A DNA stretch of 64,000 nt. Source: Mantis religiosa (lineage: Eukaryota > Arthropoda > Insecta > Mantodea > Mantidae). How positions within the stretch are numbered: position 1 is the stretch's first letter; each line of letters begins with the position of its first letter. The notes under the pieces were generated by a model, which saw only the letters and a program-made list of their open reading frames with translations, did not search any database and had not been told where the DNA came from. The stretch spans positions 14,724,653-14,788,652 of the forward strand of contig CM060953.1 of the NCBI GenBank assembly GCA_030765055.1. Direction: 5' to 3'. The position numbers and the translations under genes were made by a program. Positions 9,068 to 20,169 of the stretch are shown piece after piece.

Positions 9068-10584
9068 ATCGACTGGTTCTCCTTGGTGTAGCTGGCAATA
9101 TTTTGTCATCGGTCTCCTCTGATGGCGGTTCGAGGAACTTGCTGAACAAATCTTTCTGGGGGATGTCGAAATTGAATACTTTGTTACTATTTTTTGAAAT
9201 AAAGATTTGTTCCCATGTGGACAGTTCTTGTTTTCCTGTTGTATGTTTTAGTAATTTTGGTTCTGGATTTATGTTGTGGTATTTTTCTCAAAAATGCGTG
9301 GCAACTGCTGATTTTTCTAATTGTTTGTATTTTATGTTCCTAAAGTGTTCCTTTGCTCTTGTTTCTAAATTTCTTTTGGTTTTTCCAATATAAATTTGAC
9401 TACAGTCACAGCATTCAATTTGATATATCCCATACTTTTTGTTAGATGGAATGGCATCTTTGATGTTTGAGCAAATTAGGTTTTTTAAGGAGTAATGGTT
9501 GACTGGTGCTAGTTAAATGTTTTGTTTTTTGAAGACTTTTTTGAATTTATCAAATGCCCATGGATGGTAAGTGAATTTTTTAAGATCATTTTAGTTTCTG
9601 TAGCTGAGGGGGTTGTGGTTTCCTTTAGTAGTTTCTTCTCTTTTGCTAAGTTCACTTTTTTGTCTACTAGTGATTTGGGAAAGTCATTTTTCTGTGCTAT
9701 TTCAATAATTTTGTTGTATTCTATTTTGTATTCTTCTGCTGTGAGAGGGATGTTGGCCAGTCTGTGTGCTAAACTATTAAAGATTGCCTGTTTGTGAGAT
9801 CTTGGGTTGTAGCCATTAGCTTTTATGTAGTTGTCTGTCTGTGTTGCTTTTCTGTAAATGCCAAAGTTTATTCTATTTTTATTTCTGATTATTTTTAGAT
9901 CTAAAAATGGTAAATACTCGTCTTTTTCAACTTCTACAGTGAACTTGATGCTTTTTTCTTGAATATTTAAAAGTTTTAGTGCATCACTGATGTGTTTTTT
10001 TGGCACTATGGCAAATATGTCATCTACATATCTTTGCCAGAGTTTGAACATCCATGGGAAACCTTTAGTGATCCTTATTTCCTATAAAGGTTCCTATAAA
10101 GGTTTCCCATGGATGTTCAAACTCTGGCAAAGATATGTAGATGACATATTTGCCATTTACTCCTTAAAAAACCTAATTTGCTCAAACATCAAAGATGCCA
10201 TTCCATCTAACAAAAAGTATGGGATATATCAAATTGAATGCTGTGACTGTAGTCAAATTTATATTGGAAAAACCAAAAGAAATTTAGAAACAAGAGCAAA
10301 GGAACACTTTAGGAACATAAAATATAAACAATTAGAAAAATCAGCAGTTGCCATGCATTTTTGAGAAAAATACCACAACATAAATCCAGAACCAAAATTA
10401 CTAAAACATACAACAGGAAAACAAGAACTGTCCACATGGGAACAAATCTTTATTTTAAAAAATAGGAACAAAGTATTCAATTTCGACATCCCCCAGAAAG
10501 ATCTGTGCAGCAAGTTCCTCGAACTGCCACCAGAGGAGACTGATGACAAAATATTGCCAGCTACACCAAGGAGAACCAGTCGAT

Positions 10585-10629
10585 GTCCGGCTGAGGATAG
10601 AGGGAAGGCCTCTGAAACTAGTTCCGGGA
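10585..10629 (+). ncRNA. Hammerhead-like motif B4
   Basis: TGTCCGG precedes core CTGAGGA at 10591-10597. Stem II is AGAGG-GAAGG-CCTCT (five perfect pairs), followed by GAAA, A-C-TA-G-T stem III, T and CCGGG. Stem I is CCGG/CCGG plus a wobble. This is the best-preserved family B motif. Confidence 0.72.
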
Positions 10630-10727
10630 AAATTTAAAAGTAAGTGTTGTTTAGTGTCATTAATCGACTCCCAATAAATTTAATTTATACAACAACACTG
10701 TTTTCAACACTTCCATGAAAGGATTGA

Positions 10728-11580
10728 TGATATTTTTCTTATAAATTCTCTGGTATCGCAATTTCATGTAAAACTTTTACACATCTTCAGCCAGAAACGA
10801 CAAAGCTGTCGCCACCGTTACGAATGCTAAATGTTAACATGTTCTTGTTAGTACTACCAAAATATGAAAATAAAACAAATTTAGAAACAGAATCGACTGC
10901 CAGTATTTTAAAATTCATTACGCGTTGGTTGTTTTTTAAAGTAAATATCTTTTCCCAAACCATTAAATTTATCGGACCATTTAATTGTTTTAATAATTTA
11001 ACTTCTGGATTTATTTCATGGTTAAATGACCAAAACTGATCTGCTATGGCCGATTTATCAGTTTGTTTATACTTGATGTTACAAAAATGTTCTTTCGTTC
11101 TGATTTCTAAATTATGTTTTGTCTTTCCAATATAAACTTTATCACAATCGAAACAAACTGATAAATACCAGATTTTTTTATTATTAGGAATTTTATCTTT
11201 TTTAGAGAAATGTAATAAATTTTTAATACTATATTTATTTTGAGGAACTAAAGTTATACCAAACTCTTTAAAAAAAAATTTGAAAATGTTTATTAACCCA
11301 GGGATGGTAAGTAAACTTTTTAAAATTATAATCATCTTTTATTTTTCTAAGGGTAGAAATATCATTATCAGTTTTTTGATATTTAAATTTTTCAATTTTT
11401 TATTTATAAAGTCTTTATTAAAACCATTAATGAAAGGAGTATTAATAATATATTTATATTCTTTATTAAATTCCTCTTTATTCAGGGGTATATTTATTAA
11501 TCTATAAATCAAACTATTGAAAACAGCAAATTTATGTGAAAAAGGCTTAAAACTTTTATTTTTCATGTAATTATCCTATT
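10728..11580 (-). mobile_element. Penelope-like element family A, 5'-truncated
   Basis: Minus-strand frames encode the RT thumb region (FKPFSHKFAVFNSLIYRLINIPLN, 11339-11566) and a GIY-YIG-type endonuclease (VYIGKTKHNLEIRTKEHF, then NLMVWEKIFTLKNN, 10787-11335). The order is normal for Penelope-like elements, but the RT palm with YVDD is missing. The 3' end contains hammerhead-like motif A2 and abuts the tail of the Penelope B dimer. A frameshift separates the two frames, so it is inactive. Confidence 0.78.
10747..10797 (-). ncRNA. Hammerhead-like motif A2
   Basis: In complement: TTTCTGG, CTGAAGA (10784-10790), hairpin TGTGTAAAAG-TTTTACAT, GAAA, ATT-GC-GAT, A, CCAGAGA. Relative to A1, stem I changed from CCGG/CCGG to CTGG/CCAG, a compensatory pair change that supports a conserved RNA fold. 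Confidence 0.75.
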
Positions 11581-11862
11581 TATAATTTTTGGCAAAAGCA
11601 CATCATAGCACCTTCTGCATATGGCCTGTTATTCTATTTCTGTACATTATGAAAAGTATTCACATTTTTTATTTCAGGATTTTTAAAGCTATATACATTC
11701 TCTAAACAATTCAGTTTAAAACGTTCAGTTTTATAGAGAGCATGTCTGCTAAAATCACTCCAATGGATAATTAAGCATTTTTAAAATGCAATAAAATACT
11801 TATAAAATAATATTTTGTTCCAAAACACATTTGCAAAATTTAAGATTCTGAGTGCAGCTTAC

Positions 11863-13611
11863 CTCCAAACAATTCCCTTGATATGTTAGTAGTTTCACTT
11901 AGATTTACTACCACTTGCCCTTTGCACAAATCCTTTACGTCTCTCTCAACAACTGTAGCAAATATTATTGTTTTGAAGTTGTCCATTGAGAATAGTAACA
12001 AGGAGCCAAACAAAAATCTTTTTGAATGTTCCCAAACAACTTTTTTCAGTCTGTTATCTGGATCAAAATTAACCTCTAAGCCAATCTTGTCTTTGATCAC
12101 TTTGGGGCTTTTGAAAAGCACTCTGGGATAAATCCTCACATTGTTTATTCGTTTCCTATTTTTTTGATTACTGTCAAAGTTTTCAATATATTCTAGTATA
12201 CCTTCCCTTATTGGTCCAATGAAGTCCTCTCTCAGTAATCGGAATTGAACATCCAAGTAATGCTCTATGCTCTCGTATGCTCCATTGACAATATTTGGTC
12301 GTAAAAATGTGCAATGCTTTGATAATATGTCCTCTGGTTCAGGAAAAACATTTATTGCCCTGAAATCATCTGGGGGTTGTTCATTAGTCAGATTTTCTTC
12401 TGTATTTTTCTTTCTGTTTTCATCTTCCATAGAAATTTTGAAACGCTCTTTCAATATTGCAAAATTATCTGTCAACTCCTTTTCAAGCCCAGTATTTTCC
12501 TGTTCTCCAAAACATTTTAAGACAAATTCTGTTGCAGTGAAGATTTTATCAAAAACATCATAGACATGATTTGGCAGCAAATTAATAACAGTATCCAGAA
12601 ACTGCAGTAATTCCTTAAAAAATGTTGGTATCTTTTTATGTCTATTTTTATCACGGTCATCAATAACTGCAAGAGACATTATGTACTTAGAAACTTGAAT
12701 AATAAAATCCTGTTGGCAGGCGTAGGAAAGGACAGAAACTTTGTTTTCGTCAAAGTCTGCCACACATAATTTGGCTAATATTTTTACTATAAGAGCCAAA
12801 TGATCTGGCTTAAGATGCTGTTTGAGTGTGTTTTGAAATGAATCTTTTCGGCGTGCAATGAATACCAGAACATCAGATGGTTCTTTTTCACTCAGTTCTT
12901 CTAAACATTTGTATCCGAACAAACTGCTAGGTCTTACTGGAATATTTTTATTGCCTTGATTTTGAAGGGGCTCCTGACTCTGAGGGTTTGCAGAAGAGCT
13001 TCCAGCCATTTCTACAGGGTTCCTGCCCTTTGACTGAGGGTAAGATGATGTGCCAGTTGCATGTTTAGTACTTTTATTCATAGATGTACTTTCACTTGTT
13101 CCTGGACAGTCAGTTCTCTGTGATTTGGGATAATATGGTGTTCTGCTTCTGTTTCTCTTTTTCTTGGTTACATTTTGCCAGTTATTTTGACTGTCCATAA
13201 AATTATTTCCTCTCTTTCCCATGTTCTGTCCAGCAGATAAAAGATTCTGAAGTGAATTAGATTTCTGCAAACGTGGTTCACTTGTTTTCTTGTTTTGCTG
13301 AGGACAAGTTTGTTTGCTCAAAGCTCCCATTTTCCTTTGCTCTGCTTTCCTTGTTTTTGTATCTACTCCACTGTTTTTGGTTTGGAGGCTCTTAATTCCA
13401 GTTTGCTGGTTGTGGCCTTCATCAAATTTTTTCTTTCCACTGGCCTGTTTTGTCCCTTTATCTTGTGTGGCTGATGCCAAATTATTTTTGGGTTCTTTGT
13501 TTCCTTCATTCAGTTGCTTTAACTTAGAATGAAGATCCAAAGCAAGGCTCATATTTTTTATTTCAAGTTTCAAACTGCATTCATTTGCAAATGTAACTTG
13601 CCACTGAAAAC
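11863..13611 (-). CDS. ZNFX1: ZNFX1-like protein, large N-terminal internal exon
   Basis: This 1,749 nt exon (583 codons) lies immediately upstream of the helicase exon. The first 240 or so residues are hydrophilic and rich in Q, N, K and S (for example TKQASGKKKFDEGHNQQTG) and are presumably disordered. From KCLEELSEKEPSDVLVF a helical, armadillo-like region follows (ALIVKILAKLC, LLQFLDTVINLLPNHVYDV). Then come the conserved ZNFX1 block FLRPNIVNGAYESIEHYLDV and QFRLLREDFIGPIREGI, and a domain ending VVVNLSETTNISRELFG. The acceptor is ctgtttccag/GTTTTC at 13612-13613 and the donor GGAG/GTAAGC starts at 11862. Both flanking introns are phase 1. The start codon must lie in an upstream exon not identified here. 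The frame is open throughout. Confidence 0.9.
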
Positions 13612-13744
13612 CTGGAAACAGAAATATCATTTATTAACATATTAAACAATGCACATGTGTGAGTAACTGGAAATGAACAGCGTGATATGTTGGCAAAAAA
13701 GAAATAATAATGAAACTGTAAAAAATGAATAACGGAAATCTTCA

Positions 13745-14012
13745 GGTCTAGTGCTATCAATAAAGATATAAGATTACACAACAGACTATCAGAAAATATT
13801 AAACAAATGAAGAGCCTTATACATTTTAAAAAGGAAGTAAAACTCTTTTTACTGCAACAATCATTTTATTCTGTAAATGAGTTTTTAAATGTTAATTAGT
13901 TTTAAGTGATTGTAAATAATGCAAATAGCCATTAATGTAACTTTTATACTATGACATGTCTGATATCAGTATATGATCGAAAGGACAAAATAAATTTAAT
14001 TGAATTTTAATA
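13745..14012 (+). mobile_element. Jockey-like LINE 3' fragment
   Basis: A short frame reads RLHNRLSENIKQMKSLIHFK then LLQQSFYSVNEFLN, the usual C-terminus of jockey-type ORF2 (compare FYSVQDYLNDKLS at 16410-16452). It is followed by an AT-rich 3' UTR ending in 'aaataaatttaattgaattt'. Confidence 0.55.
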
Positions 14013-14178
14013 TTATTTAGGGACTAGTTTCAGAAGCCGTCGCCTCCATTTTCACCCTCTTTCCAACTAATGTCTGTTGTCAACCACTCTCCTCTCTCTG
14101 GTGGCGGAACTATGAACTTCTTTGTCAAATTATCTACTGGTGGGATTTCAAAGTTCATTACACAGTCCTTATTTTTCC

Positions 14179-14660
14179 ATATTGTTGCGGCGACAGGCAT
14201 AAAAGGTTCGGCACAAATAGACAGCAGACAGATAGTGTTTCACAGAGATAAAGAGCTTGCATAAGCAGATAAACATAGTGCCAGAGATAAAAGACTTACC
14301 GACACAGATAAGTGAGGTAAATGGAAATTTCAAGTGACTTCTTGATTGATAGAGATTATTCGGTTTGTTTTAGAACAGTCTAGAAACTATCAATGGAGGT
14401 ATATATAAGAGATTGTGACACACCAGAGTGGGGTAACAAGAGAGTGAGTCGCAAACAGAGCAGCTGTGAAGTGTTGTGTAAACAGCTGTAATCAGAACGC
14501 TGTTGTTGTGGTCATTGACCTTGGTAGATTGTGACTGTGTTGTGATGTAATGCGACTACTGTAAGAATAGAACAGAGTGTATTTCTACAGATATAAAGGA
14601 AATTTGGAATATCTGCAACTCTGACTTTTAATTTTGCGAACCCACAAAGTCACGTAACAA
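14179..14660 (+). mobile_element. Solo LTR 1 (retrotransposon LTR)
   Basis: The block starts TGTTGCGG, ends GTCACGTAACA, and contains a TATA-like box (gtatatataagag) followed by a likely transcribed R/U5. The terminal 33 bp ('gacttttaattttgcgaacc' and onward) match the end of LTR 2 at about 20065. No internal gag-pol is present. The family (gypsy-type) is a guess. Confidence 0.6.
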
Positions 14661-16816
14661 AAAAATTAAATATTAATTATGGAAGTAAAGATGCAGCACT
14701 AGAATTTCTAAGTTCAAGTTTCACAAACAATGTACCTACATTTAAAATCAGTTTAACTACACCTTCCGAAATAAATAAAATTATTGACTCTTTAAAAATG
14801 AAGAATTTTGCCGGTTATGATGAAATAACTACAAAAATCCTAAAATCTTGCTCCTCACAAATTAGCATTCCCCTTAGTTATTTATGTAATGAGTCTCTAA
14901 AGACTGGTATTTTCCCTGACAGAATGAAATACTCAGTTGTTAAACCTCTTTTCAAAACAGGCGAACGCAATAATGCTTCAAATTATAGACCAATATCTCT
15001 CTTGCCAATATTTTCAAAAGTTCTTGAAAAAGTAATGTTCACCAGACTGTATAAACACCTTGAATGTAACAACATACTTGTCAGTGATCAGTTTGGATTC
15101 AGAAAAGGAATATCGACTAATAATGCAACTTACAAGCTTACACATGAAGTGTTGACTGCCTTAAATGATAAAAGACATGTAGGTGGAATTTTTTGTGATC
15201 TAGCAAAGGCTTTTGATTGTGTTAATCATGACATTCTTATAGCAAAATTGGAATTCTGTGGGCTAAAAAATTAACATTTAAGATGGTTTGTATCATATCT
15301 AAATGAAAGAAAACAGAGTGTTGAAGTAGCTGTCAGTGATATTGGTTATGAAAAACAATCTTCGAACTGGAAGTACCCCAAGGTTCCGTGTTAGGGCCTT
15401 TATTATTTCTTATCTATATAAATGACCTCTCACTCTATATAAAGGACATTGCAAGTACAGTTCTTTTTGCTGATGACACTAGTGTCCTGGTGACCACTAC
15501 AAATTTAAACGAGTGTACAATTAAAATGAATTATGTTTTGAACTGTATGTCATGCTGGTTTAAAGCGAACAAATTATCTGTGAATCTAGACAAAACAAAA
15601 GTGGTCAAATTTATAACCTGTCGTACATCACATACTGAAATAGAAATCGGGATTAATGATATGTTATTAGAAGAAATTGACAGCATAAAATTTCTGGGCC
15701 TTCAAGTGGACAGATGTTTAGATTGGAAAGCTCACATAAATTATATCTTACCTAAACTTAGCTCTGCCTATATATCGAGATTTAACTGTATTGGAACACC
15801 ACAGTGAAGCGAAAAATTATTAAATTTTAGATGAGTCGTATTTCTTACACATCTGCTTTACGAAAGTGAAGCAGATGTGTAAGAAATACGACTCATCTAA
15901 AATTTAATAATTAGCTCTGCCTGTTATGCTATCCGAGAGCTGGTTAATGTGAGTTCTATTGACACACTTAAATTGGTATATTATGCATACTTTAACTCTA
16001 TTATGGAGTATGGAATATTATTTTGGGGCAACTCAGTAGAAAGTAAAAAAGTATTCCTTATGCAAAAGAGGGTTATAAGAATCATTACTAACACCCACAC
16101 CAGATGCTCCTGTAAAGATCTTTTTACAAGATTGAAGATATTAACGCTTCCTTGCATGTATATATTCTCGATCCTAAAATTCTTTGTATGCAATCGTGCC
16201 TTATTTGCAACAAATAATGTAATTCACAAAATAAACACTAGACAAAAGAATAATATCCATTATCCCAGTGCTAAACTTTCTTGCTTCCAGAAAGGTGTGT
16301 ATTATGAAACTATCAAAATATTTGGCGCACTTCCTAATGTTCTTAAAGAAAAAGTTGATAATTTCGGTGCTTTTAAAAAAGCTGTTAGAGAGTACCTTTG
16401 CTCAAAATCTTTTTATTCTGTACAAGATTATCTGAATGACAAATTATCCTGATAATGCTTCTGTAGCTCTATAAGTAGTATTTAACTATTCCAATGACAA
16501 ATCATTACTTATAAATATTTGATGCATATGTATTTAATAAATAACAAGAATGGTATCCATTGCAAAAAGGTTGAGACGTACTGGCATAAGCCAAGTGAAA
16601 GCTGGTTTAAAAAGTGTTTCATTTTGTATCAAATATAATTATCCCTGCTTTGTTTTCCATATTGTTGTTCATATTGCCTGTGTACTATAACATGTGTCTT
16701 ATGTTAACTTTTGTACATATATACGCTATTAAACTTTATACCTCTAGACATGTTCAATGTTCACAGCCTTTTCTGGCTACAAGTGAACCTACTGAACGCA
16801 AATCAATCTAATCTAA
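14661..16816 (+). mobile_element. Jockey-like LINE J1, 5'-truncated, inactive
   Basis: ORF2 pieces at 14665-15274, 15388-15807 and 15911-16452 encode a reverse transcriptase. Visible are NYRPISLLPIFSKVLEKVM, FGFRKGISTN, CDLAKAFDCVNHDIL, LGPLLFLIYINDL, the catalytic FADDTSVLV, then LGLQVD and the C-terminal tail ending FYSVQDYLNDKLS. A stop at GLKN*, a frame break near 15360 and a MITE insertion at 15771 inactivate it. The 3' UTR ends with 'aatcaatctaatctaatcta', the target-primed tail seen also at about 40200. The endonuclease domain is missing. Confidence 0.88.
15771..15910. mobile_element. Hairpin mini-element in J1, 12 bp target duplication
   Basis: TTAGCTCTGCCT flanks the insert at about 15759-15770 and 15911-15922. 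The insert starts atatatcgagatttaactg and shares 'tattggaacaccac', 'gatgagtcgtattt' and 'ttattaaatt' with the foldback MITE at 6355-6434. Its interior is a near-perfect palindrome ('atttcttacacatctgcttt' versus its complement). Confidence 0.75.
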
Positions 16817-17322
16817 TCTATGAATATGTTCTCCCATGTTGTCAGTTTATTTTGGTTTATCACTCCTTTTAGTAATTTTGGATTTGGATGAATGACATGA
16901 TTTTCGTTCCAAAACTGAAATGCTACTGCTGACTTACCTTCTTGTGTGCTCTTTGACTCTGGAATTTTTCACAATTCTTACAACTTATTTGGTATATTTT
17001 GGATCTGTTAATTGGTGGGATTTTATCTTATATTTTTGAATTTAACAATCTTATATGTTGTAATCTGTATTTATTTTATATGTAATGCACATGTTTTTAC
17101 ACCAAAAACAGTATTTTCAAAATGAATTTTGTGATTTGTGAGAAAACCTTATGAGTTAGATAAAAAGGGAAAACACCATTCAATTTAGCATATTAAAGTT
17201 AGTTAATATTCAAAGTATAAACTTGAAAGAAGCGTAGGGACAGTGAAGCACAAACTAGTACAAAATTGAATCGAGAATATATTGACACATTGCTTCACTG
17301 ACACTGTTTATTCACAGGACAT

Positions 17323-17358
17323 GTTTCAAGAGCTCTTGCTCCTATCCTCAGCTGATAC
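17323..17358 (-). ncRNA. Hammerhead-like motif C1
   Basis: In complement: ATCAG, CTGAGGA (17345-17351), stem II GGAGC-AAGA-GCTCT, T, GAAA, CATG, TC, CTGTG. It is the inverted partner of C2. Stem I is only CAG/CTG plus possible outer pairs. Confidence 0.6.
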
Positions 17359-19313
17359 TCGACTAGTGCAAGTTGTAGTGGTTTCTTCTTTCTCCGTATT
17401 GTCAATAGATGGCGTGATGTACTTGGCAAAGATGTTCGGTGGTGGAGTTTCAAAATTCATGGCTCTATGACGATTTTTGTTAATGAAGATTTTTTCCCAT
17501 ACGGAAAGGTCTATGGGGTGATTAACGTATTTTATTAGAGATGTTTCCAAATTGATGTCATGTCTAGTATTCAAAAAATGAAAAGCCACTGCTGATTTTT
17601 CTGTTTCACCATTTTTAATGTTTCTCATATGTTCTTTAGTTCTGATGTTAATATTTCTTTTTGTTTTTCCTATATAAATTTTAGGGCAAGTTTCACATTT
17701 GATCTCATAGATTCCTGGTTTTTCTTTGGTAGTGATTGAATTTTTGGGAGGGCCTTTTAACAAATTTCTGATATTAAACCTGTTTTGAGGTGCAAGAGTT
17801 ATGTTGTGTTTTGAGAAGATTTTTTGGAATTTGTTATAGGCTGATGGGTGGAAGGTGAATTTTTTAAAAAGTTTTTTCTCTTTTTCTCCTGTAGGTTCTA
17901 GGGTGGTGGTTTCTTTTATTTTCTTAGCTTTGTTGAGTCTGTTAACAGTTTTGTCTATTAAATTTGGGTTGAAACCGTTGGATATAGCTACTTTTTTTAT
18001 GTGTAGGTATTCTTCTTGATAATCTTCTCTGTTTAGTGGAAAGTTGATCATCCGAAAGATTAAACTGTTGAAAATGGCATGTTGGTGTTGTTTTGGGTTG
18101 AAACTGTTGTTCTTAATGTAATTATCTGTGTGTGTCGGTTTCCTGTAGATACCAAAAGTGAGTTTGTTGTTCATTTTTTTGATCTTGATGTCCAAAAAGG
18201 GGAGCACACCATCCTCTTCTGTTTCCAATGTAAATTTTATAGCTGGGTTTTGTATATTCAAAAGTTTAAGACCATCTTGTATGAGCTTTTTAGGTACTAT
18301 TGCAAAAATGTCGTCAACATAGCGATACCACACTTTGAAATAATTTGGAAAAGCTTTTGTGATATGTGTTTCAAAAGCACTCATGAATAAATCTGCCAAG
18401 AAGGGAGACAATGGGTTGCCCATAGCTAGGCCTGTATTTACATTGGAAACAGAAGAGGATGGTGTGCTCCCCTTTTTGGACATCAAGCTCAAAAAAATGA
18501 ACAACAAACTCACTTTTGGTATCTACAGGAAACCGACACACACAGATAATTACATTAAGAACAACAGTTTCAACCCAAAACAACACCAACATGCCATTTT
18601 CAACAGTTTAATCTTTCGGATGATCAACTTTCCACTAAACAGAGAAGATTATCAAGAAGAATACCTACACATAAAAAAAGTAGCTATATCCAACGGTTTC
18701 AACCCAAATTTAATAGACAAAACTGTTAACAGACTCAACAAAGCTAAGAAAATAAAAGAAACCACCACCCTAGAACCTACAGGAGAAAAAGAGAAAAAAC
18801 TTTTTAAAAAATTCACCTTCCACCCATCAGCCTATAACAAATTCCAAAAAATCTTCTCAAAACACAACATAACTCTTGCACCTCAAAACAGGTTTAATAT
18901 CAGAAATTTGTTAAAAGGCCCTCCCAAAAATTCAATCACTACCAAAGAAAAACCAGGAATCTATGAGATCAAATGTGAAACTTGCCCTAAAATTTATATA
19001 GGAAAAACAAAAAGAAATATTAACATCAGAACTAAAGAACATATGAGAAACATTAAAAATGGTGAAACAGAAAAATCAGCAGTGGCTTTTCATTTTTTGA
19101 ATACTAGACATGACATCAATTTGGAAACATCTCTAATAAAATACGTTAATCACCCCATAGACCTTTCCATATGGGAAAAAATCTTCATTAACAAAAATCG
19201 TCATAGAGCCATGAATTTTGAAACTCCACCACCGAACATCTTTGACAAGTACATCACGCCATCTATTGACAATACGGAGAAAGAAGAAACCACTACAACT
19301 TGCACTAGTCGAG

Positions 19314-19360
19314 TATCAGCTGAGGATAGGAGCAAGAGCTCTTGAAACATGTCCTGTGAA
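19314..19360 (+). ncRNA. Hammerhead-like motif C2
   Basis: ATCAG precedes CTGAGGA at 19320-19326. Stem II is GGAGC-AAGA-GCTCT, then GAAA, A-C-AT-G-T minimal stem III, a canonical cleavable C and CTGTG. Confidence 0.6.
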
Positions 19361-19434
19361 TAAACAGTGTGAGTGAAGCAATGTGTCATATTCTCGATTC
19401 AATTTTGTATTAGTTAATATTACTTGATAGATAG

Positions 19435-19612
19435 AATTAACATGAAAAATTCAATGCCATGGCCGGGATTTGAACCACAGATCTCCTGGTTTCCATCAGT
19501 TCACTCTAACCCATTGAGCTACCATGGCCAACTTGCTGTCACGACATTAAATTCTCCATTCCCCGGTAGACCACTAGGGGCTCTCGCATTCAAGATACAT
19601 CTTGAACACTTG
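19435..19612 (-). mobile_element. SINE-3 fragment
   Basis: The tRNA-like block in complement ('ccatggtagctcaatgggtt', 'ggttcaaatcccggccatgg') and the 'accactaggggctctcgcat' body are present. The right side stops at the start of LTR 2. Confidence 0.75.
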
Positions 19613-20071
19613 CGCTGAACACTTGCCAAGAGAGTAGGAGAGCAACAGAGGGAGAAAGAGACGGAGATAGTCTGGATGTTCTCACTCCACAACGAGTCCA
19701 TGAAGCTTCGTGAGGTTTCGAGAAACTTTGTCAACTTTCGAGAAACGATGATTTGATTATAAAAGCGACTGGACTAGACAGCCAGTGTCAGCAGGGAGCT
19801 GCTATGAGGAACAGAATCACTACTGAGCTGTCTATTGTGTGTGTAGACATTTGAAATGTACCGAGTCAAGTTGAGAACTAGTAATCATGTAGTGATTTGA
19901 AGGTGAATTCCTTGGTTTGTGTGCATGTGGTAAAGCAACGAGAGACTGTGTTGGTGTATGTTACGTCATTCTGCTGCTCAAGGCTGTGCAACAGTGTCTT
20001 TCTATGGAAATAAAGAGCATTTTGAAGTTCTGCAAATTTGACTTTTAATTTTACGAACCCACAAGTCACAA
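19613..20071 (+). mobile_element. Solo LTR 2
   Basis: A TATA-like box (gattataaaagcg) and an AATAAA signal (ggaaataaagagc) are followed by 'gacttttaattttacgaacc' and a cacaagtcaca end, like LTR 1. No internal coding region follows. The left boundary is uncertain. Confidence 0.5.
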
Positions 20072-20169
20072 TGTTTAATGAATTTATAATCATTAGGGTT
20101 GTTTTTGTACTATTATGTACCCGTGTTGCTTATATAATAATTAAAAATTACACATGCTAGTAATCAACA

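Larger units (their letters stand above)
9003..10715. mobile_element. Penelope-like element family B, long inverted dimer
   Basis: The minus arm (about 9003-10075) encodes RT with the catalytic YVDDIFAIVP motif, the thumb (GIYRKATQTDNYIKANGYNP) and, at 9100-9480, the GIY-YIG endonuclease. The plus arm (about 10085-10715) repeats the RT motif (WQRYVDDIFAI). It then jumps directly to SLKNLICSNIKDA and GIYQIECCDCSQIYIGKTKR, an internal deletion of roughly 500 bp compared with 57870-58410. Both outer ends carry 'aaaatttaaaa.taagt' and a hammerhead-like motif. The centre near 10060-10095 is a short palindrome. Coding frames have stops, so it is non-autonomous. It lies in the ZNFX1 intron. Confidence 0.8.
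7646..11862 (-). other. ZNFX1 intron, 4.2 kb, filled with transposons
   Basis: The intron runs from donor GTAAGC (11862) to acceptor TTTCCAG (7646), phase 1 on both sides, joining ...ELFG to GEFVMAESE. It contains mariner plus SINE-2, a LINE tail, an inverted Penelope B dimer and Penelope A. Most of its length is repeat-derived. Confidence 0.85.
14020..17060 (-). mobile_element. Penelope-like element family D, split by an LTR and a LINE
   Basis: The segments 14020-14178 and 16817-17060 are the two halves of one minus-strand element. Together they align with the uninterrupted copy at 47790-48200 (tip 'gactagtttcaga', 'tggcggaactatgaactt', then 'gaatatgttctcccatgttg' and 'gaaatgctactgctgactta'). 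The interruption, 14179-16816, is a solo LTR followed by a jockey-like LINE. The GIY-YIG part is degraded. Confidence 0.7.
17211..19409. mobile_element. Penelope-like element family C, giant palindrome with 12 bp target duplication
   Basis: Left arm 17211-18235 (minus) and right arm 18436-19409 (plus) are nearly identical inverted copies about 975 bp long, around a 200 bp spacer. The minus copy, extended by the spacer, reads one long frame (17326-18513): GLAMGNPLSPFLADLFMSAF, YVDDIFAIVPKKL (RT catalytic), GIYRKPTHTDNYI, then GIYEIKCETCPKIYIGKTKR (GIY-YIG) and DLSVWEKIFINKNRH. The plus copy (18359-19345) repeats the thumb and GIY-YIG part intact. TTAGTTAATATT flanks the whole at 17199-17210 and 19410-19421. 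The N-terminal RT is missing on both sides, so it is non-autonomous, but its frames are among the best preserved here, implying a young insertion. Confidence 0.9.

Noticed and set aside
15840..15905. Hammerhead motif in the small hairpin MITE
   Set aside because: CAGATGTGT / GAAA are near each other but the core CTGANGA is not present on either strand.
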